DNA of 64,000 nucleotides from Sthenelais limicola (GCA_942159475.1 OW804095.1:62648773-62712772), one strand, 5' to 3'; positions 48,101 through 51,074 are shown, counted from the first letter of the stretch. The notes: generated by a model from the letters alone, not told the origin. Numbers and translations are program-made.

Positions 48101-51074
48101 AATAAATATAGTGTATATTGGTACTTAAATAGAACTCCGAGCGCCCGTGCTCTAATAGAGGGACACGCCGTCTAACGAATTGTTGAATTTATGAGGTTAC
48201 TTAAGGTTCCGAACCGCAGAAACCCATGCATGTAAAGATTAAATTCAGAGCAAAGGTATAGTGGAAGAAAACAGCTTGCGGGAAATCATGGAAAACGGGC
48301 TCTCAAAATGGCGAATTGAAACCACCTAATGCAACATTATGTCCCGGCCATGGGAGCAAGTGTTTTCAGTTCGTATTAGGTAGTTTCATCAATCTAGAAC
48401 GGAATATTTTACATTGGAAAAAACTCATACACTCATACGAGCATAGGGCATTTTAAAGATACAAGGACTCAAAAGTTTGGTTACGGTAATGAGACGGTAA
48501 AGAATTATACATGGGCGAATGGCTAAATCTTCATAGGTCAAGTGCTTGGTCTTCTCCTTTTCAGGAAGCATTGCTATGTTATAATTGTAAAAGTCGTGTT
48601 TTAATGGGAGACCGTGTTCTAACCTAGTAGTAAAATTGTGTACAATAAAAATCCTGACTGGTCCGATTGTGAATACATTATATGATAATATGATACAGTT
48701 CTCTCAGCTCTTTTACCTTTTTTAAAATAAGGATTTTCCAAAATACATGTACATGATTATACGGTTTTACTTACCATATCAACAATGGCTTTAAAATTTT
48801 CTCCGCCGATATTAATGAAACCGCCGGAATTAGGCTGGAATGTGATATTGTGATTTGCTGCGGTTTGGAACAAAAGGTGTCCATTTTGCGTCAGGATTCT
48901 CGGCCTAAAGAAAAGAGAGATATTTGAATTGATTACATGATCCACATATTAAATTATATAATCAATGATAAATGTTTCTATTTTCCATGTTTCCCTAGTG
49001 TTACGAAAAATACTAATATCAAAATAATAGAATGAATATATATCATCACATAGTATCCGTGTACATACATATTCTATGTTAGCACTGTTTGCAAACATAA
49101 AGCAAGTTCTATAAACAAGGTCGATTCGACACTAGCACATGGTAGAGTCTTATTTAGGGTTATGGATTACTTTGCCCTAGGGCGCCGATAGAAGTGTAAC
49201 GATTGTAAATTGTCACAAATCAGGTCGCCATTTGACAAAACCAAAACAAGAGTTAATCCTAGAAAATATCGTTTTAATGCCGGAAGTAGGCGGATACAAG
49301 GATATTGTACGGAAGTAAAATTCAACCATAACTTTTGTTAGCAGTACAAGAGGAACTCAGCGCATTCTTAGAAACTGGTGGGCGTATTTTAAGTTTACCC
49401 ACATTTTTTTCGGATTATTTGATTCGGCCTTAACAATAATTTGTTTGAAGAAGTAAAACACTTCATACGTTTTTTGCCCTCCGTGAATACAATTTCGAAA
49501 CACTATAATTATATGTATGCATGATAGAAATTCATTTCATCCATTTTTATTATGTCGAAAGCCCATACACTCATCCTTCCACACACGTATAAAGACAGTG
49601 ACATACCCAAAAGAAATAGAAAACCGGGACAGCGTGTTAACAGTTAAAAGACTGGGTCAAGGGGTGACTAGGTATTCTTGTACGAATTTATCCTTTCCCT
49701 TTTCTGGCACAACTCTCCTTCAATAATATTCTCTGTGCGGAGTTCAACTGAATTATATGATAGCGGAATAAAAACAACTTGAAAGTGCAAAATACAAATC
49801 AATTTGATCAATCAGGAGCTTTATTAATAACGAGCCATATATAGTGGTTATTTTATGAATTTAAATGTGAGCAAGCATCATTTCAACTGTAGAAACCTAC
49901 TTAATGAATGTCAATTACCACATGAACAAATGTTGGCCAATTGCGAACCTAGGATTACATTTCCTTGCAGAATACATTTCAATGTCTGTTCTGCGATATT
50001 GACCAAGGGTTGGCAGATAATAACTTTTAAGTATGAACAATTCTCATCCTTCGGTATGAAAAAAACGCATCAAAACACTAAAGCAAGTAACTATCAATTT
50101 TGTGAAAAGTGTGTGACTGTGAACATGTCGGCCCAATTTGTATACGTATTTCTTGCATCTCAATAAACGATCGTGTCGTACGATTTCCTAATTTTTATGA
50201 ACATTTTTATCAAAATACTAACTACAATATTTGAATCAGGTATACTTTAAAGTAAGGTATACCAGGTTGATTAGGCAACTGCTATGCATACCATTACATA
50301 AAAGATAATTCAGTAGTCGATGATTATCTATGTGTAATGTTACAGACTTTTCAAGTATATTCAAAAGTACAAGCACTTGACCATTGGGATCGGCTTCAGT
50401 TGTAAGCCAGTGGCTGAATATTATATATGGGACTGTGGAGTGGTGGGAGGACCCGGTAGTTATTCTAGTGGGTGGTAGGTGGGTGTGTACCTGCCCTACA
50501 ACAAAATTAGGGGGTGTATCCTACGATGCCATAAACCAATCTTTCTGATGTTTCTTCTGACTTTCACTATATTCACATGCATATTATTCACATGCATATC
50601 TCATATAATCCTTCCATATTTTGTTTATTTTTCACTTATTATGAATAAAGTAAAACAAAATAATGGCATTCTGAGCCACTATCCCATAGTTGTTACTTAA
50701 TGTGGAACATATTCGCAACTATAATATTGCGTAAGCAGTAATTTTTATCATTGACATAATACAACCTGAAAAACACTTGATTAACGACAAAGTACTTTCT
50801 AATTTAAATCATTGATCCTATCCTCTTTAAAGGACCGGTTATCGAAACAATTGAAACCTGAATTCTGGGCGTGATGAACAAACCCAAACTCACGGAACTT
50901 TCCTGGCCACATTCTGATCAACAATTGTTAAAAACAAAAGTACTCTATTTTGCGAATAAAGATAGATACTCACTGGTCTCCTGCTATTTGTCTCTTCTGC
51001 CTAGAAGCTGCAATAGATAGTGTGATGAAGCTCAGGAAAACCAAGGTGCGTAGAGTCCACCTCGACTCCTCCAT
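1..51074 (-). CDS. CUBN: Cubilin, 65 exons, nearly complete (3' end off window)
   Basis: Whole-gene entry; exons are listed separately. The joined exons encode about 3,625 residues: signal peptide (1-23), RQKR furin-type site (25-28), beta-rich N-terminal segment (34-77), coiled-coil stalk (78-162), 8 EGF modules (about 168-514) and 27 CUB domains (515 onward; CUB27 is cut). There is no transmembrane segment, as expected for a receptor that family knowledge says is tethered through amnionless. Domain order and local signatures (EGF-rich front, tail of CUB2, cysteine-poor start of CUB13, linker before CUB14, acidic loop of CUB24, CN start of CUB26) match vertebrate cubilin one to one as I recall it. 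All 64 junctions use AG acceptors and GT donors with consistent phase. In mammals the protein takes up intrinsic factor-cobalamin, albumin and other proteins; the ligand here is unknown. Expected full length is roughly 3,680 residues. Confidence 0.96.
562..727 (-). CDS. CUBN: CUBN exon 64: CUB26, second half
   Basis: [45 protein letters not shown]. Human CUB26 ends GYEIIWTSSPSGCGG, the same pattern. Acceptor CATATTTAG, donor GTCCGT, phase 1. Confidence 0.95.
728..1998. other. Intron between CUB26 halves
   Basis: 1.27-kb AT-rich intron inside CUB26. It holds the foldback at 1051-1190. Nothing else is recognised. Confidence 0.8.
1051..1190. repeat. Foldback element with GGTTATCTCCC arms
   Basis: About 65-70 bp at each end are near-perfect inverted copies, from ACAAAATTGACT inward through GGTTATCTCCC to AATTTCGT, with a small apex around GTGCGTAGCACC. 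No coding capacity. It looks like a miniature inverted-repeat transposon. The TTATCTCCC / GGGAGATAA string is one I associate with mollusc genomes. Confidence 0.8.
1999..2180 (-). CDS. CUBN: CUBN exon 63: CUB26, first half
   Basis: [47 protein letters not shown]. The CNR.Y start without CGG and the S.SLFFH-type strand are vertebrate CUB26 signatures. Acceptor ATTTTTCAG, donor GTAGGT, phase 0. Confidence 0.95.
2646..2790 (-). CDS. CUBN: CUBN exon 62: CUB25, second half
   Basis: [43 protein letters not shown]. Human CUB25 ends YQIADCN; here YQIASCN across the junction. Acceptor TATTTGCAG, donor GTAATA, phase 1. Confidence 0.93.
2970..3153. repeat. CT-rich simple repeat, copies 1-2
   Basis: CT-dinucleotide tracts alternate with a unit ending in TTTAATGTGAAT.ATACTGTA. 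Two diverged units lie here (ending near 3045 and 3153); a third is at 3512-3650. Confidence 0.75.
3512..3670. repeat. CT-rich simple repeat, copy 3
   Basis: Repeats the 3066-3153 unit closely (TCTCTATCTCTATCCCC, TTTCTACTTTTCCCCTCTCC, then ATTATACTGTACT) and continues into further CT and CACT tracts. Confidence 0.75.
4338..4546 (-). CDS. CUBN: CUBN exon 61: CUB25, first half
   Basis: [55 protein letters not shown] matches human QDSP at this point. The intron falls after the DG turn, later than in most CUBs. Acceptor TTTAACCAG, donor GTAAGT, phase 0. Confidence 0.92.
4547..6113. other. Intron between CUB24 and CUB25
   Basis: 1.57-kb AT-rich intron containing the inverted repeat at 5677-5769. 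Open frames around 5365-5728 show no recognisable protein. Confidence 0.75.
5677..5769. repeat. Inverted repeat, 26-bp arms
   Basis: Arms 5677-5702 and 5744-5769 are inverted copies sharing TCTATACTCG and CCTGTTGGCAG with one central mismatch. A 41-base loop separates them. The string TATCCTACT occurs on both outer sides and may mark a target duplication. Confidence 0.75.
6114..6276 (-). CDS. CUBN: CUBN exon 60: CUB24, second half
   Basis: [46 protein letters not shown] is shared with human CUB24. Acceptor TTTCTTTCAG, donor GTCAGT, phase 1. Confidence 0.93.
6632..6831 (-). CDS. CUBN: CUBN exon 59: CUB24, first half with acidic calcium-type loop
   Basis: [20 protein letters not shown], then [16 protein letters not shown] in place of the usual SPxYPxxYPxxxxCxW, then YNCAYDYVE. 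The loop fits a DxDxDGxxD calcium-binding pattern. Human CUB24 has DSDSNGMYDKNLNCVW, a degraded form. Acceptor CCCTTTCAG, donor GTGGGT, phase 0. Confidence 0.94.
7165..7385 (-). CDS. CUBN: CUBN exon 58: CUB23, second part
   Basis: [59 protein letters not shown], ending RTTL. Human CUB23 ends RQTLG before CUB24. Acceptor TTCCCACAG, donor GTAAGA, phase 1. Confidence 0.94.
8334..8460 (-). CDS. CUBN: CUBN exon 57: CUB23, first part
   Basis: [41 protein letters not shown] is also the start of vertebrate CUB23. Acceptor TGATTCAAG, donor GTAAGT, phase 2. Confidence 0.92.
9150..9338 (-). CDS. CUBN: CUBN exon 56: CUB22, second part
   Basis: [49 protein letters not shown]. The expected second half of CUB22, found after a 3-kb intron; no start codon is needed, so it is easy to miss. 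Acceptor CTTTCACAG, donor GTTAGT, phase 1. Confidence 0.92.
9339..12352. other. Large intron inside CUB22
   Basis: 3.0-kb intron, one of the longest in the CUB region. It holds the 387-bp tandem duplication. Small open frames at 9765-10004, 10289-10531, 10840-11025 and 11047-11268 have no family I recognise; they may be decayed mobile-element sequence. Confidence 0.7.
11130..11910. repeat. Tandem duplication, about 387-bp period, two copies
   Basis: 11130-11516 and 11517-11910 are homologous along their length. Shared strings include GGAGGCATGCGGAATGCCTC, TTATGGATGGCTCTTAAATG and AGGATATAAGCCATGTCC, with scattered substitutions and small indels. The copies have diverged noticeably, so the duplication is not recent. 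Confidence 0.9.
12353..12502 (-). CDS. CUBN: CUBN exon 55: CUB22, first part (may extend to 12212)
   Basis: [42 protein letters not shown]. Two donors fit. The first, GTTATT after 12353, is weak but gives canonical CUB spacing ([13 protein letters not shown]) with exon 56. The second, GTAACG after 12212, is also phase 1 and adds 47 residues of exon-like composition with four N-glycosylation sequons. The reading frame stays open to 12156. I list the short form; both may be used. Confidence 0.82.
12846..13008 (-). CDS. CUBN: CUBN exon 54: CUB21, second half
   Basis: [38 protein letters not shown]. The usual DG turn is replaced by SERHVNN. Acceptor ATTTCAAG, donor GTAAGT, phase 1. Confidence 0.9.
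13581..13606. repeat. Perfect 26-bp palindrome
   Basis: TTCACTCCATATA followed by its exact reverse complement TATATGGAGTGAA, with no spacer. It lies in the intron between the CUB21 halves. Confidence 0.9.
13730..13917 (-). CDS. CUBN: CUBN exon 53: CUB21, first half
   Basis: [43 protein letters not shown]. The spacing around Cys3 is longer than usual, as it also is in vertebrate CUB21. Acceptor TATCTTCAAG, donor GTAATA, phase 0. Confidence 0.92.
14052..15119. mobile_element. Non-autonomous inverted-repeat DNA element, ~1.07 kb
   Basis: About 80 bp at 14052-14133 are repeated in inverse at 15040-15119 (GTTACAAGTGGTGTAACAC, AAAGGCAAA, TTTGTAG.TAAATG, TACAGGTATAGTA). The interior encodes no transposase. 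GTTTAATAT occurs on both outer flanks and may be the target duplication, although five extra bases sit at the right end. It lies in the intron between CUB20 and CUB21. A fragment of the same family is at 17628-17702. Confidence 0.82.
14471..14484 (+). promoter_or_regulatory. CTCF-type motif CCACCAGATGGCGG
   Basis: An exact match to the core CTCF consensus (CCASYAGRKGGCRS), inside a GC-rich island of the inverted-repeat element at 14052-15119. Only the motif is visible; binding is inferred. Confidence 0.45.
15249..15474 (-). CDS. CUBN: CUBN exon 52: CUB20, second part
   Basis: [58 protein letters not shown]. Acceptor CAATTGTAG, donor GTAAGG, phase 1. Confidence 0.93.
15713..15834 (-). CDS. 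CUBN: CUBN exon 51: CUB20, first part
   Basis: [43 protein letters not shown](D/A)YD is shared with vertebrate CUB20. The intron cuts earlier in the domain than usual. Acceptor CTTTCAG, donor GTAAGA, phase 0. Confidence 0.92.
16106..16255 (-). CDS. CUBN: CUBN exon 50: CUB19, second part
   Basis: [40 protein letters not shown]. Acceptor TTTTGTCAG, donor GTAAGT, phase 1. Confidence 0.92.
16458..16667 (-). CDS. CUBN: CUBN exon 49: CUB19, first part
   Basis: [52 protein letters not shown]. The NSSI(A/S)I.F string, including its N-glycosylation site, is conserved with human CUB19. Acceptor ACATTCAG, donor GTTAGT, phase 1. Confidence 0.94.
16956..17124 (-). CDS. CUBN: CUBN exon 48: CUB18, second half
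   Basis: [69 protein letters not shown] is the vertebrate match. Acceptor GTTCTACAG, donor GTGCGT, phase 1. Confidence 0.94.
17344..17525 (-). CDS. CUBN: CUBN exon 47: CUB18, first half
   Basis: [60 protein letters not shown] is the human match. Acceptor AATTGCAG, donor GTGATT, phase 0. Confidence 0.93.
17628..17702. repeat. Fragment of the 14-15 kb inverted-repeat element
   Basis: Matches two interior segments of that element with the sequence between them missing: TGATGATCACA.GAATAG (14647 onward) and AAAAACTGTCCC.AT.AATG through ATTTAGGATTCCC (14743-14781). Same orientation. Confidence 0.75.
17871..18011 (-). CDS. CUBN: CUBN exon 46: CUB17, second part
   Basis: [57 protein letters not shown] is the vertebrate equivalent. 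The third calcium ligand is Asn (RTNG). Acceptor CTTTTTCAG, donor GTCCAA (weak), phase 1. Confidence 0.93.
18402..18611 (-). CDS. CUBN: CUBN exon 45: CUB17, first part
   Basis: [62 protein letters not shown] is shared with vertebrate CUB17. Acceptor CCTAATTTAG, donor GTAATT, phase 1. Confidence 0.94.
18983..19161 (-). CDS. CUBN: CUBN exon 44: CUB16, second half
   Basis: [47 protein letters not shown]. Human CUB16 also ends GFKAKYSI. Acceptor ATTTTTCAG, donor GTATGG, phase 1. Confidence 0.94.
19486..19838 (-). CDS. CUBN: CUBN exon 43: CUB15 second half fused to CUB16 first half
   Basis: A 353-nt exon crosses a domain boundary: [36 protein letters not shown], then [31 protein letters not shown] and [23 protein letters not shown] is a vertebrate CUB15 signature, and the DDNIYIEP loop resembles human CUB16 EDRFDIEV. 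Acceptor TTTATGCAG, donor GTAAGA, phase 2. Confidence 0.94.
20035..20219 (-). CDS. CUBN: CUBN exon 42: CUB15, first half
   Basis: [44 protein letters not shown]. The calcium-site Glu is Val here, so this domain probably does not hold calcium in the usual way. Acceptor TTCCTTCAG, donor GTAAAT, phase 0. Confidence 0.92.
20691..20840 (-). CDS. CUBN: CUBN exon 41: CUB14, second part
   Basis: [20 protein letters not shown]...[17 protein letters not shown]. The intradomain intron is phase 1, inside the DG turn. Acceptor TTGTCTAG, donor GTTAGT. Confidence 0.92.
20931..20950 (+). repeat. 20-bp dispersed repeat, copy 1
   Basis: GGCTGAGGCATTACGTAACA, found identically at 24788-24807. Flanking sequence does not match, so it is a short shared relic of unknown origin. 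Confidence 0.6.
21150..21356 (-). CDS. CUBN: CUBN exon 40: CUB14, first part
   Basis: [47 protein letters not shown] is identical in vertebrate CUB14. I chose the acceptor CCATTCAG (after the pyrimidine tract) over TACCAG six bases downstream, since it gives IPGCGG, like human APGACGG. Donor GTAAGT, phase 1. Confidence 0.92.
21549..21756 (-). CDS. CUBN: CUBN exon 39: CUB13, second half, plus Pro/Ser linker
   Basis: [20 protein letters not shown]...[20 protein letters not shown], followed by a linker [17 protein letters not shown]. Vertebrate cubilin also has its only long linker here (APDGVLPTIAPG). Acceptor TTCCCCCAG, donor GTAAGT, phase 1. Confidence 0.94.
21757..22853. other. Intron between CUB13 halves
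   Basis: 1.1-kb intron containing the tRNA-derived SINE at 22555-22802. Nothing recognised in the remainder. Confidence 0.75.
22555..22802 (-). mobile_element. tRNA-Leu-like SINE
   Basis: On the minus strand the head reads like a class II (leucine-type) tRNA. It has an A-box region TGGCACAGTATATTAAGGCG, a long variable-arm-like spacer and a B box GGTTCAAATCC (22723-22713). An unrelated body and an A-rich tail follow. It ends about 50 bases from exon 38. Body limits are approximate. Confidence 0.72.
22854..23038 (-). CDS. CUBN: CUBN exon 38: CUB13, first half, lacking Cys1 and Cys2
   Basis: [19 protein letters not shown], then [10 protein letters not shown] where other CUBs have xCxW. Both cysteines of the first disulfide are replaced by Tyr. 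Human CUB13 lacks the same pair (NSNYQW), so the loss is old. [10 protein letters not shown] follows. Acceptor TATTTATAG, donor GTAAGT, phase 0. Confidence 0.94.
23245..23444 (-). CDS. CUBN: CUBN exon 37: CUB12, second part
   Basis: [65 protein letters not shown] and GH(S/T)LW are shared with vertebrate CUB12. Acceptor TTGCAG, donor GTAAGC, phase 1. Confidence 0.94.
23856..23988 (-). CDS. CUBN: CUBN exon 36: CUB12, first part
   Basis: [28 protein letters not shown], ending VHLSF. Intradomain intron is phase 2. Acceptor ATTTCAG, donor GTACTG. Confidence 0.92.
24215..24240. repeat. Near-perfect 26-bp palindrome
   Basis: TTCATATAGGAC, two central bases, then GTCCTATATGAA. It lies in the intron between CUB11 and CUB12, close to another imperfect inverted repeat at about 24269-24306. 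Confidence 0.85.
24604..24732. repeat. Foldback element, ~60-bp arms
   Basis: Left arm (GCCAGCAATAATCG, AAATTTATAGGAC, TCCACATAAGCAC) and right arm (GTGCTTATGTGGA, GTCCTATAATTTTT, CGATTATTGCCGGC) are inverted copies that meet at a short apex. No coding capacity. Confidence 0.88.
24788..24807 (+). repeat. 20-bp dispersed repeat, copy 2
   Basis: Identical to 20931-20950. Confidence 0.6.
24875..25228 (-). CDS. CUBN: CUBN exon 35: all of CUB11 in one exon
   Basis: A 354-nt exon carries the whole domain without an internal intron: [65 protein letters not shown]. The DCAHDYV string is close to vertebrate CUB11 (TCARDFVEILDGG). Acceptor TGCTCTAG, donor GTATGT, phase 1. Confidence 0.94.
25515..25677 (-). 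CDS. CUBN: CUBN exon 34: CUB10, second half
   Basis: [20 protein letters not shown]...[17 protein letters not shown]. Acceptor TTATCTAG, donor GTTTGT, phase 1. Confidence 0.93.
25935..26116 (-). CDS. CUBN: CUBN exon 33: CUB10, first half
   Basis: [42 protein letters not shown] is an N-glycosylation sequon. Acceptor ATTTTAG, donor GTAATG, phase 0. Confidence 0.93.
26664..26832 (-). CDS. CUBN: CUBN exon 32: CUB9, second half
   Basis: [19 protein letters not shown]...[21 protein letters not shown] and LCTQ-like LCHTQ are vertebrate CUB9 hallmarks. Acceptor CCTAAG, donor GTATCT, phase 1. Confidence 0.95.
27027..27208 (-). CDS. CUBN: CUBN exon 31: CUB9, first half
   Basis: [51 protein letters not shown]. 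The TDPGSSI and DFDVE motifs match vertebrate CUB9. Acceptor CTTCAG, donor GTGGGA, phase 0. Confidence 0.94.
27557..27716 (-). CDS. CUBN: CUBN exon 30: CUB8, second half
   Basis: [20 protein letters not shown]...[17 protein letters not shown]. Acceptor CTTCCAG, donor GTAGGT, phase 1. Confidence 0.94.
27904..28085 (-). CDS. CUBN: CUBN exon 29: CUB8, first half
   Basis: [39 protein letters not shown]. Starts CDV rather than CGG; vertebrate CUB8 also has a divergent start (CENVVIV). Acceptor CTTTCAG, donor GTTATC, phase 0. Confidence 0.92.
28494..28647 (-). CDS. CUBN: CUBN exon 28: CUB7, second half
   Basis: [20 protein letters not shown]...[17 protein letters not shown]. The usual DG after the VR strand is NT. 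Acceptor CAAATCAG, donor GTATGT, phase 1. Confidence 0.93.
29187..29368 (-). CDS. CUBN: CUBN exon 27: CUB7, first half
   Basis: [43 protein letters not shown] is shared with vertebrate CUB7. Acceptor AATTCAAG, donor GTGAGT, phase 0. Confidence 0.94.
29501..29746. mobile_element. MITE, ~34-bp terminal inverted repeats
   Basis: Left end 29501-29534 (TTATGGGTCGGATTTTCAGA, then AAATGTACAATT) and right end 29713-29746 are inverted copies with two or three mismatches. The 180-bp interior has no coding capacity. Confidence 0.82.
29890..30712. mobile_element. Possible decayed inverted-repeat element, ~0.8 kb
   Basis: The two ends share, in inverse order, strings such as TTGCATAACAA, CATCTGC, TCGTAGAC and TTCTACGAC, but similarity is patchy. 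Element borders and family are uncertain. Confidence 0.4.
30764..30924 (-). CDS. CUBN: CUBN exon 26: CUB6, second half
   Basis: [19 protein letters not shown]...[22 protein letters not shown]. The YYDG end resembles vertebrate CUB6 (YWDGSS). Acceptor TCTTTCAG, donor GTGTGT, phase 1. Confidence 0.94.
31392..31578 (-). CDS. CUBN: CUBN exon 25: CUB6, first half
   Basis: [42 protein letters not shown]. Calcium Glu and Asp are intact. Acceptor TTTTATTCAG, donor GTGAGG, phase 2. Confidence 0.94.
31579..32566. other. Intron between CUB5 and CUB6
   Basis: About 1 kb, AT-rich; no repeat or coding signal recognised. Confidence 0.7.
32567..32697 (-). CDS. CUBN: CUBN exon 24: CUB5, C-terminal part
   Basis: [15 protein letters not shown]...[16 protein letters not shown]. 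Matches the vertebrate CUB5 end (RYCGKSIPPSLTSSGN). Acceptor TTTTCCCAG, donor GTAAAT, phase 1. Confidence 0.94.
32981..33203 (-). CDS. CUBN: CUBN exon 23: CUB5, most of the domain
   Basis: [44 protein letters not shown], ending inside FLGR. Unlike its neighbours, the intradomain intron is phase 2 and lies just before the fourth cysteine. CUB5-8 form the intrinsic factor-cobalamin site in mammals. Donor GTAAGA. Confidence 0.94.
33726..33900 (-). CDS. CUBN: CUBN exon 22: CUB4, second half
   Basis: [20 protein letters not shown]...[17 protein letters not shown], then a small Ser/Gly linker SEGSGS. Acceptor TTGCTAG, donor GTCAGT, phase 1. Confidence 0.93.
34249..34430 (-). CDS. CUBN: CUBN exon 21: CUB4, first half
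   Basis: [34 protein letters not shown], with calcium-site Glu in FDVEP. Acceptor TTTAAAG, donor GTAAGA, phase 0. Confidence 0.93.
34625..34695. repeat. Short tandem repeat (GACACGGCATTATTGTTA type)
   Basis: CACGGCATTATTG recurs, with TTACGGCATTATTG between the copies and a trailing TTATTGTTATTACACGGCAC. A small imprecise tandem array in the intron between CUB3 and CUB4. Confidence 0.75.
35086..35242 (-). CDS. CUBN: CUBN exon 20: CUB3, second half
   Basis: VRDGGDET...[10 protein letters not shown]...[17 protein letters not shown]. The splice acceptor ATTGTAAG has a weak pyrimidine tract. Donor GTAAGT, phase 1. Confidence 0.92.
35270..35410 (-). mobile_element. Possible tRNA-derived SINE
   Basis: Minus strand: a GC-rich head with an A-box-like GAGCAGCAGTCAAAAGCGCC, then B-box-like GGTTGGAATCT (35349-35339), then a body ending near AATGAATACAAAGAAG. 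The B box has two departures from consensus. It lies just upstream of exon 20's acceptor. Confidence 0.4.
35898..36088 (-). CDS. CUBN: CUBN exon 19: CUB3, first half
   Basis: [35 protein letters not shown]. Acceptor TCCTACCAG, donor GTAATA, phase 0. Confidence 0.93.
36419..36581 (-). CDS. CUBN: CUBN exon 18: CUB2, second half
   Basis: LRDG...[12 protein letters not shown] then [15 protein letters not shown] and GFHITY. The TTGP-aromatic-AR...FHSDS string is shared with vertebrate CUB2, a good anchor for domain numbering. Acceptor TTTCACCAG, donor GTAATT, phase 1. Confidence 0.95.
36582..38360. other. Intron between CUB2 halves
   Basis: 1.8-kb intron with the foldback at 37067-37177. A fragment near 38049-38110 resembles CUB-exon wording (TAGCAGTCGTTGGGGTAG) but has no open CUB reading frame. 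Confidence 0.7.
37067..37177. repeat. Foldback element, ~45-bp arms
   Basis: Left arm AAGCCGATACTCATGCGATT and right arm AATCACATGAGGATCGGCTT are inverted copies, with outer matches GGCCC and CCAC/GTGG. It resembles a small MITE. Confidence 0.75.
38361..38545 (-). CDS. CUBN: CUBN exon 17: CUB2, first half
   Basis: [29 protein letters not shown], then CDYDYVE at the 3' end. Calcium-site Glu is in LSLED. Acceptor ATCACAG, donor GTTGGT, phase 0. Confidence 0.94.
38794..39034 (-). CDS. CUBN: CUBN exon 16: CUB1, second half
   Basis: [20 protein letters not shown]...[10 protein letters not shown]...[16 protein letters not shown]. Calcium triad E / D / D is present. Acceptor TTCTTCAG, donor GTAAGA, phase 1. 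Confidence 0.94.
39561..39676 (-). CDS. CUBN: CUBN exon 15: CUB1, first half
   Basis: [16 protein letters not shown] then [12 protein letters not shown]: first CUB disulfide pair. The usual SPxYP is replaced by MFPQDEG. The domain is cut earlier than most, after SPSK. Donor GTAAGA, phase 0. Confidence 0.93.
39904..40090 (-). CDS. CUBN: CUBN exon 14: end of EGF7 and all of EGF8
   Basis: [14 protein letters not shown] closes EGF7. [16 protein letters not shown] and [14 protein letters not shown] form EGF8, a good calcium-binding EGF. ESQQ follows before CUB1. Acceptor CTTTCAG, donor GTAAGG, phase 1. Confidence 0.94.
40225..40361 (-). CDS. CUBN: CUBN exon 13: end of EGF6, start of EGF7
   Basis: [19 protein letters not shown] closes EGF6 with the long vertebrate-type tail. 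[14 protein letters not shown] opens EGF7. Acceptor TACCGCAG, donor GTACGT, phase 0. Confidence 0.93.
40488..40583 (-). CDS. CUBN: CUBN exon 12: end of EGF5, start of EGF6
   Basis: YQGNGVLC ends EGF5. [16 protein letters not shown] begins EGF6, like vertebrate ICSVSNGGCHPDASC. Acceptor CTCCTGTAG, donor GTAGGA, phase 1 on both sides. Confidence 0.93.
40763..40894 (-). CDS. CUBN: CUBN exon 11: end of EGF4, EGF5
   Basis: YSGNGYVC closes EGF4. [13 protein letters not shown] then [16 protein letters not shown] is EGF5, very close to vertebrate DINECEINNGGCS. Acceptor CTGGAAAG, donor GTAAGT, phase 1 on both sides. Confidence 0.94.
41143..41311 (-). CDS. CUBN: CUBN exon 10: end of EGF3, most of EGF4
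   Basis: [11 protein letters not shown] matches the PKYSCVCDAGW pattern of vertebrate EGF3. [12 protein letters not shown] then [17 protein letters not shown] forms EGF4. Acceptor TTTTTTAAAG, donor GTAAGT, phase 1. Confidence 0.94.
41588..41717 (-). CDS. CUBN: CUBN exon 9: end of EGF2, start of EGF3
   Basis: [12 protein letters not shown] ends EGF2. [18 protein letters not shown] starts EGF3, the unusual long EGF that in vertebrate cubilin begins YDDCEGG. Acceptor TTGTATAG, donor GTATTT, phase 0. Confidence 0.93.
41865..41968 (-). CDS. CUBN: CUBN exon 8: end of EGF1, first half of EGF2
   Basis: GPNC closes EGF1; [21 protein letters not shown] opens a DVNEC-type, probably calcium-binding, EGF2 that breaks at GGFT. 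Donor GTGCGT, phase 2. Confidence 0.93.
42107..42208 (-). CDS. CUBN: CUBN exon 7: EGF1
   Basis: [18 protein letters not shown] then [13 protein letters not shown]. The six-cysteine EGF pattern is completed by the cysteine at the start of exon 8. Acceptor CATTCAACAG, donor GTGAGA, phase 0. Confidence 0.93.
42440..42478 (-). CDS. CUBN: CUBN exon 6: end of stalk (13 codons)
   Basis: A 39-nt exon, [13 protein letters not shown], giving two heptad-like turns. Acceptor TTTTATAG, donor GTAAGT, phase 0 on both sides. It corresponds to the position just before EGF1 in vertebrate cubilin. Confidence 0.82.
42479..44310. other. Intron between stalk exons 5 and 6
   Basis: 1.8-kb intron. It contains the 17-G run and small unrecognised open frames at 43150-43386 and 43913-44140. 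Confidence 0.7.
42858..42874 (+). repeat. Run of 17 G
   Basis: Uninterrupted poly-G on the plus strand (poly-C in the pre-mRNA). It could form a G-quadruplex in DNA. Its true length may differ because homopolymers are hard to sequence. Confidence 0.85.
44311..44361 (-). CDS. CUBN: CUBN exon 5: stalk segment (17 codons)
   Basis: A 51-nt exon, [17 protein letters not shown], charged and coiled-coil compatible. Acceptor TTTACTAG, donor GTACGA, phase 0 on both sides. It has no obvious counterpart in the human stalk, so it may be lineage-specific or optional. Confidence 0.72.
44814..44936 (-). CDS. CUBN: CUBN exon 4: main coiled-coil stalk (41 codons)
   Basis: Begins [20 protein letters not shown] and continues with [16 protein letters not shown]. 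Leu/Ile recur every 3-4 residues, as in a trimeric coiled coil. Acceptor GAAATGCAG, donor GTAAGT, phase 0 on both sides. Confidence 0.88.
45140..45181 (-). CDS. CUBN: CUBN exon 3: start of coiled-coil stalk (14 codons)
   Basis: A 42-nt exon encoding [14 protein letters not shown], with hydrophobic residues at heptad-like spacing. Polypyrimidine tract then CAG acceptor, donor GTGAGT, phase 0 on both sides. It aligns with the KEDIIELKG stretch of human cubilin. Confidence 0.85.
45182..48774. other. Large intron between N-terminal segment and stalk
   Basis: 3.6-kb intron, the longest in the gene. It holds the 31-bp tandem duplication. No coding exon is needed here, since exons 2 and 3 join in phase, but a small extra phase-0 stalk exon cannot be excluded. 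Confidence 0.65.
45583..45644. repeat. 31-bp tandem duplication
   Basis: Two copies of TCTTGGTACAGACAC.GAG then TGTCTAAAATAA, differing at one base (T or C). Recent by its identity. Confidence 0.92.
48775..48904 (-). CDS. CUBN: CUBN exon 2: N-terminal beta-rich, amnionless-docking segment
   Basis: Encodes residues 34-77, including [16 protein letters not shown] and [16 protein letters not shown]. This matches the QPR...NLVF...NIEFRTGS..KI pattern at the mature N-terminus of vertebrate cubilin. In the human complex this part forms the trimeric beta-structure that binds amnionless. Acceptor TTTCTTTAG, donor GTAAGT, phase 0. Confidence 0.92.
48905..50973. other. Intron 1
   Basis: 2.1-kb first intron, AT-rich. 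Plus-strand open frames at 49517-49726, 49855-50166 and 50479-50700 look like chance. As a first intron it may hold enhancers, but no motif stands out. Confidence 0.7.
50974..51074 (-). CDS. CUBN: CUBN exon 1: start codon, signal peptide, furin site
   Basis: ATG at 51074-51072 opens a classic signal peptide: charged start MEESRWTLR, hydrophobic core [14 protein letters not shown], then SRQKR, a furin-type R-x-K-R site at residues 25-28. Human cubilin also has a short propeptide removed by furin after its signal peptide. The exon ends CA before donor GTGAGT (phase 2). The join to exon 2 reads [11 protein letters not shown], as in vertebrate cubilin. Confidence 0.9.
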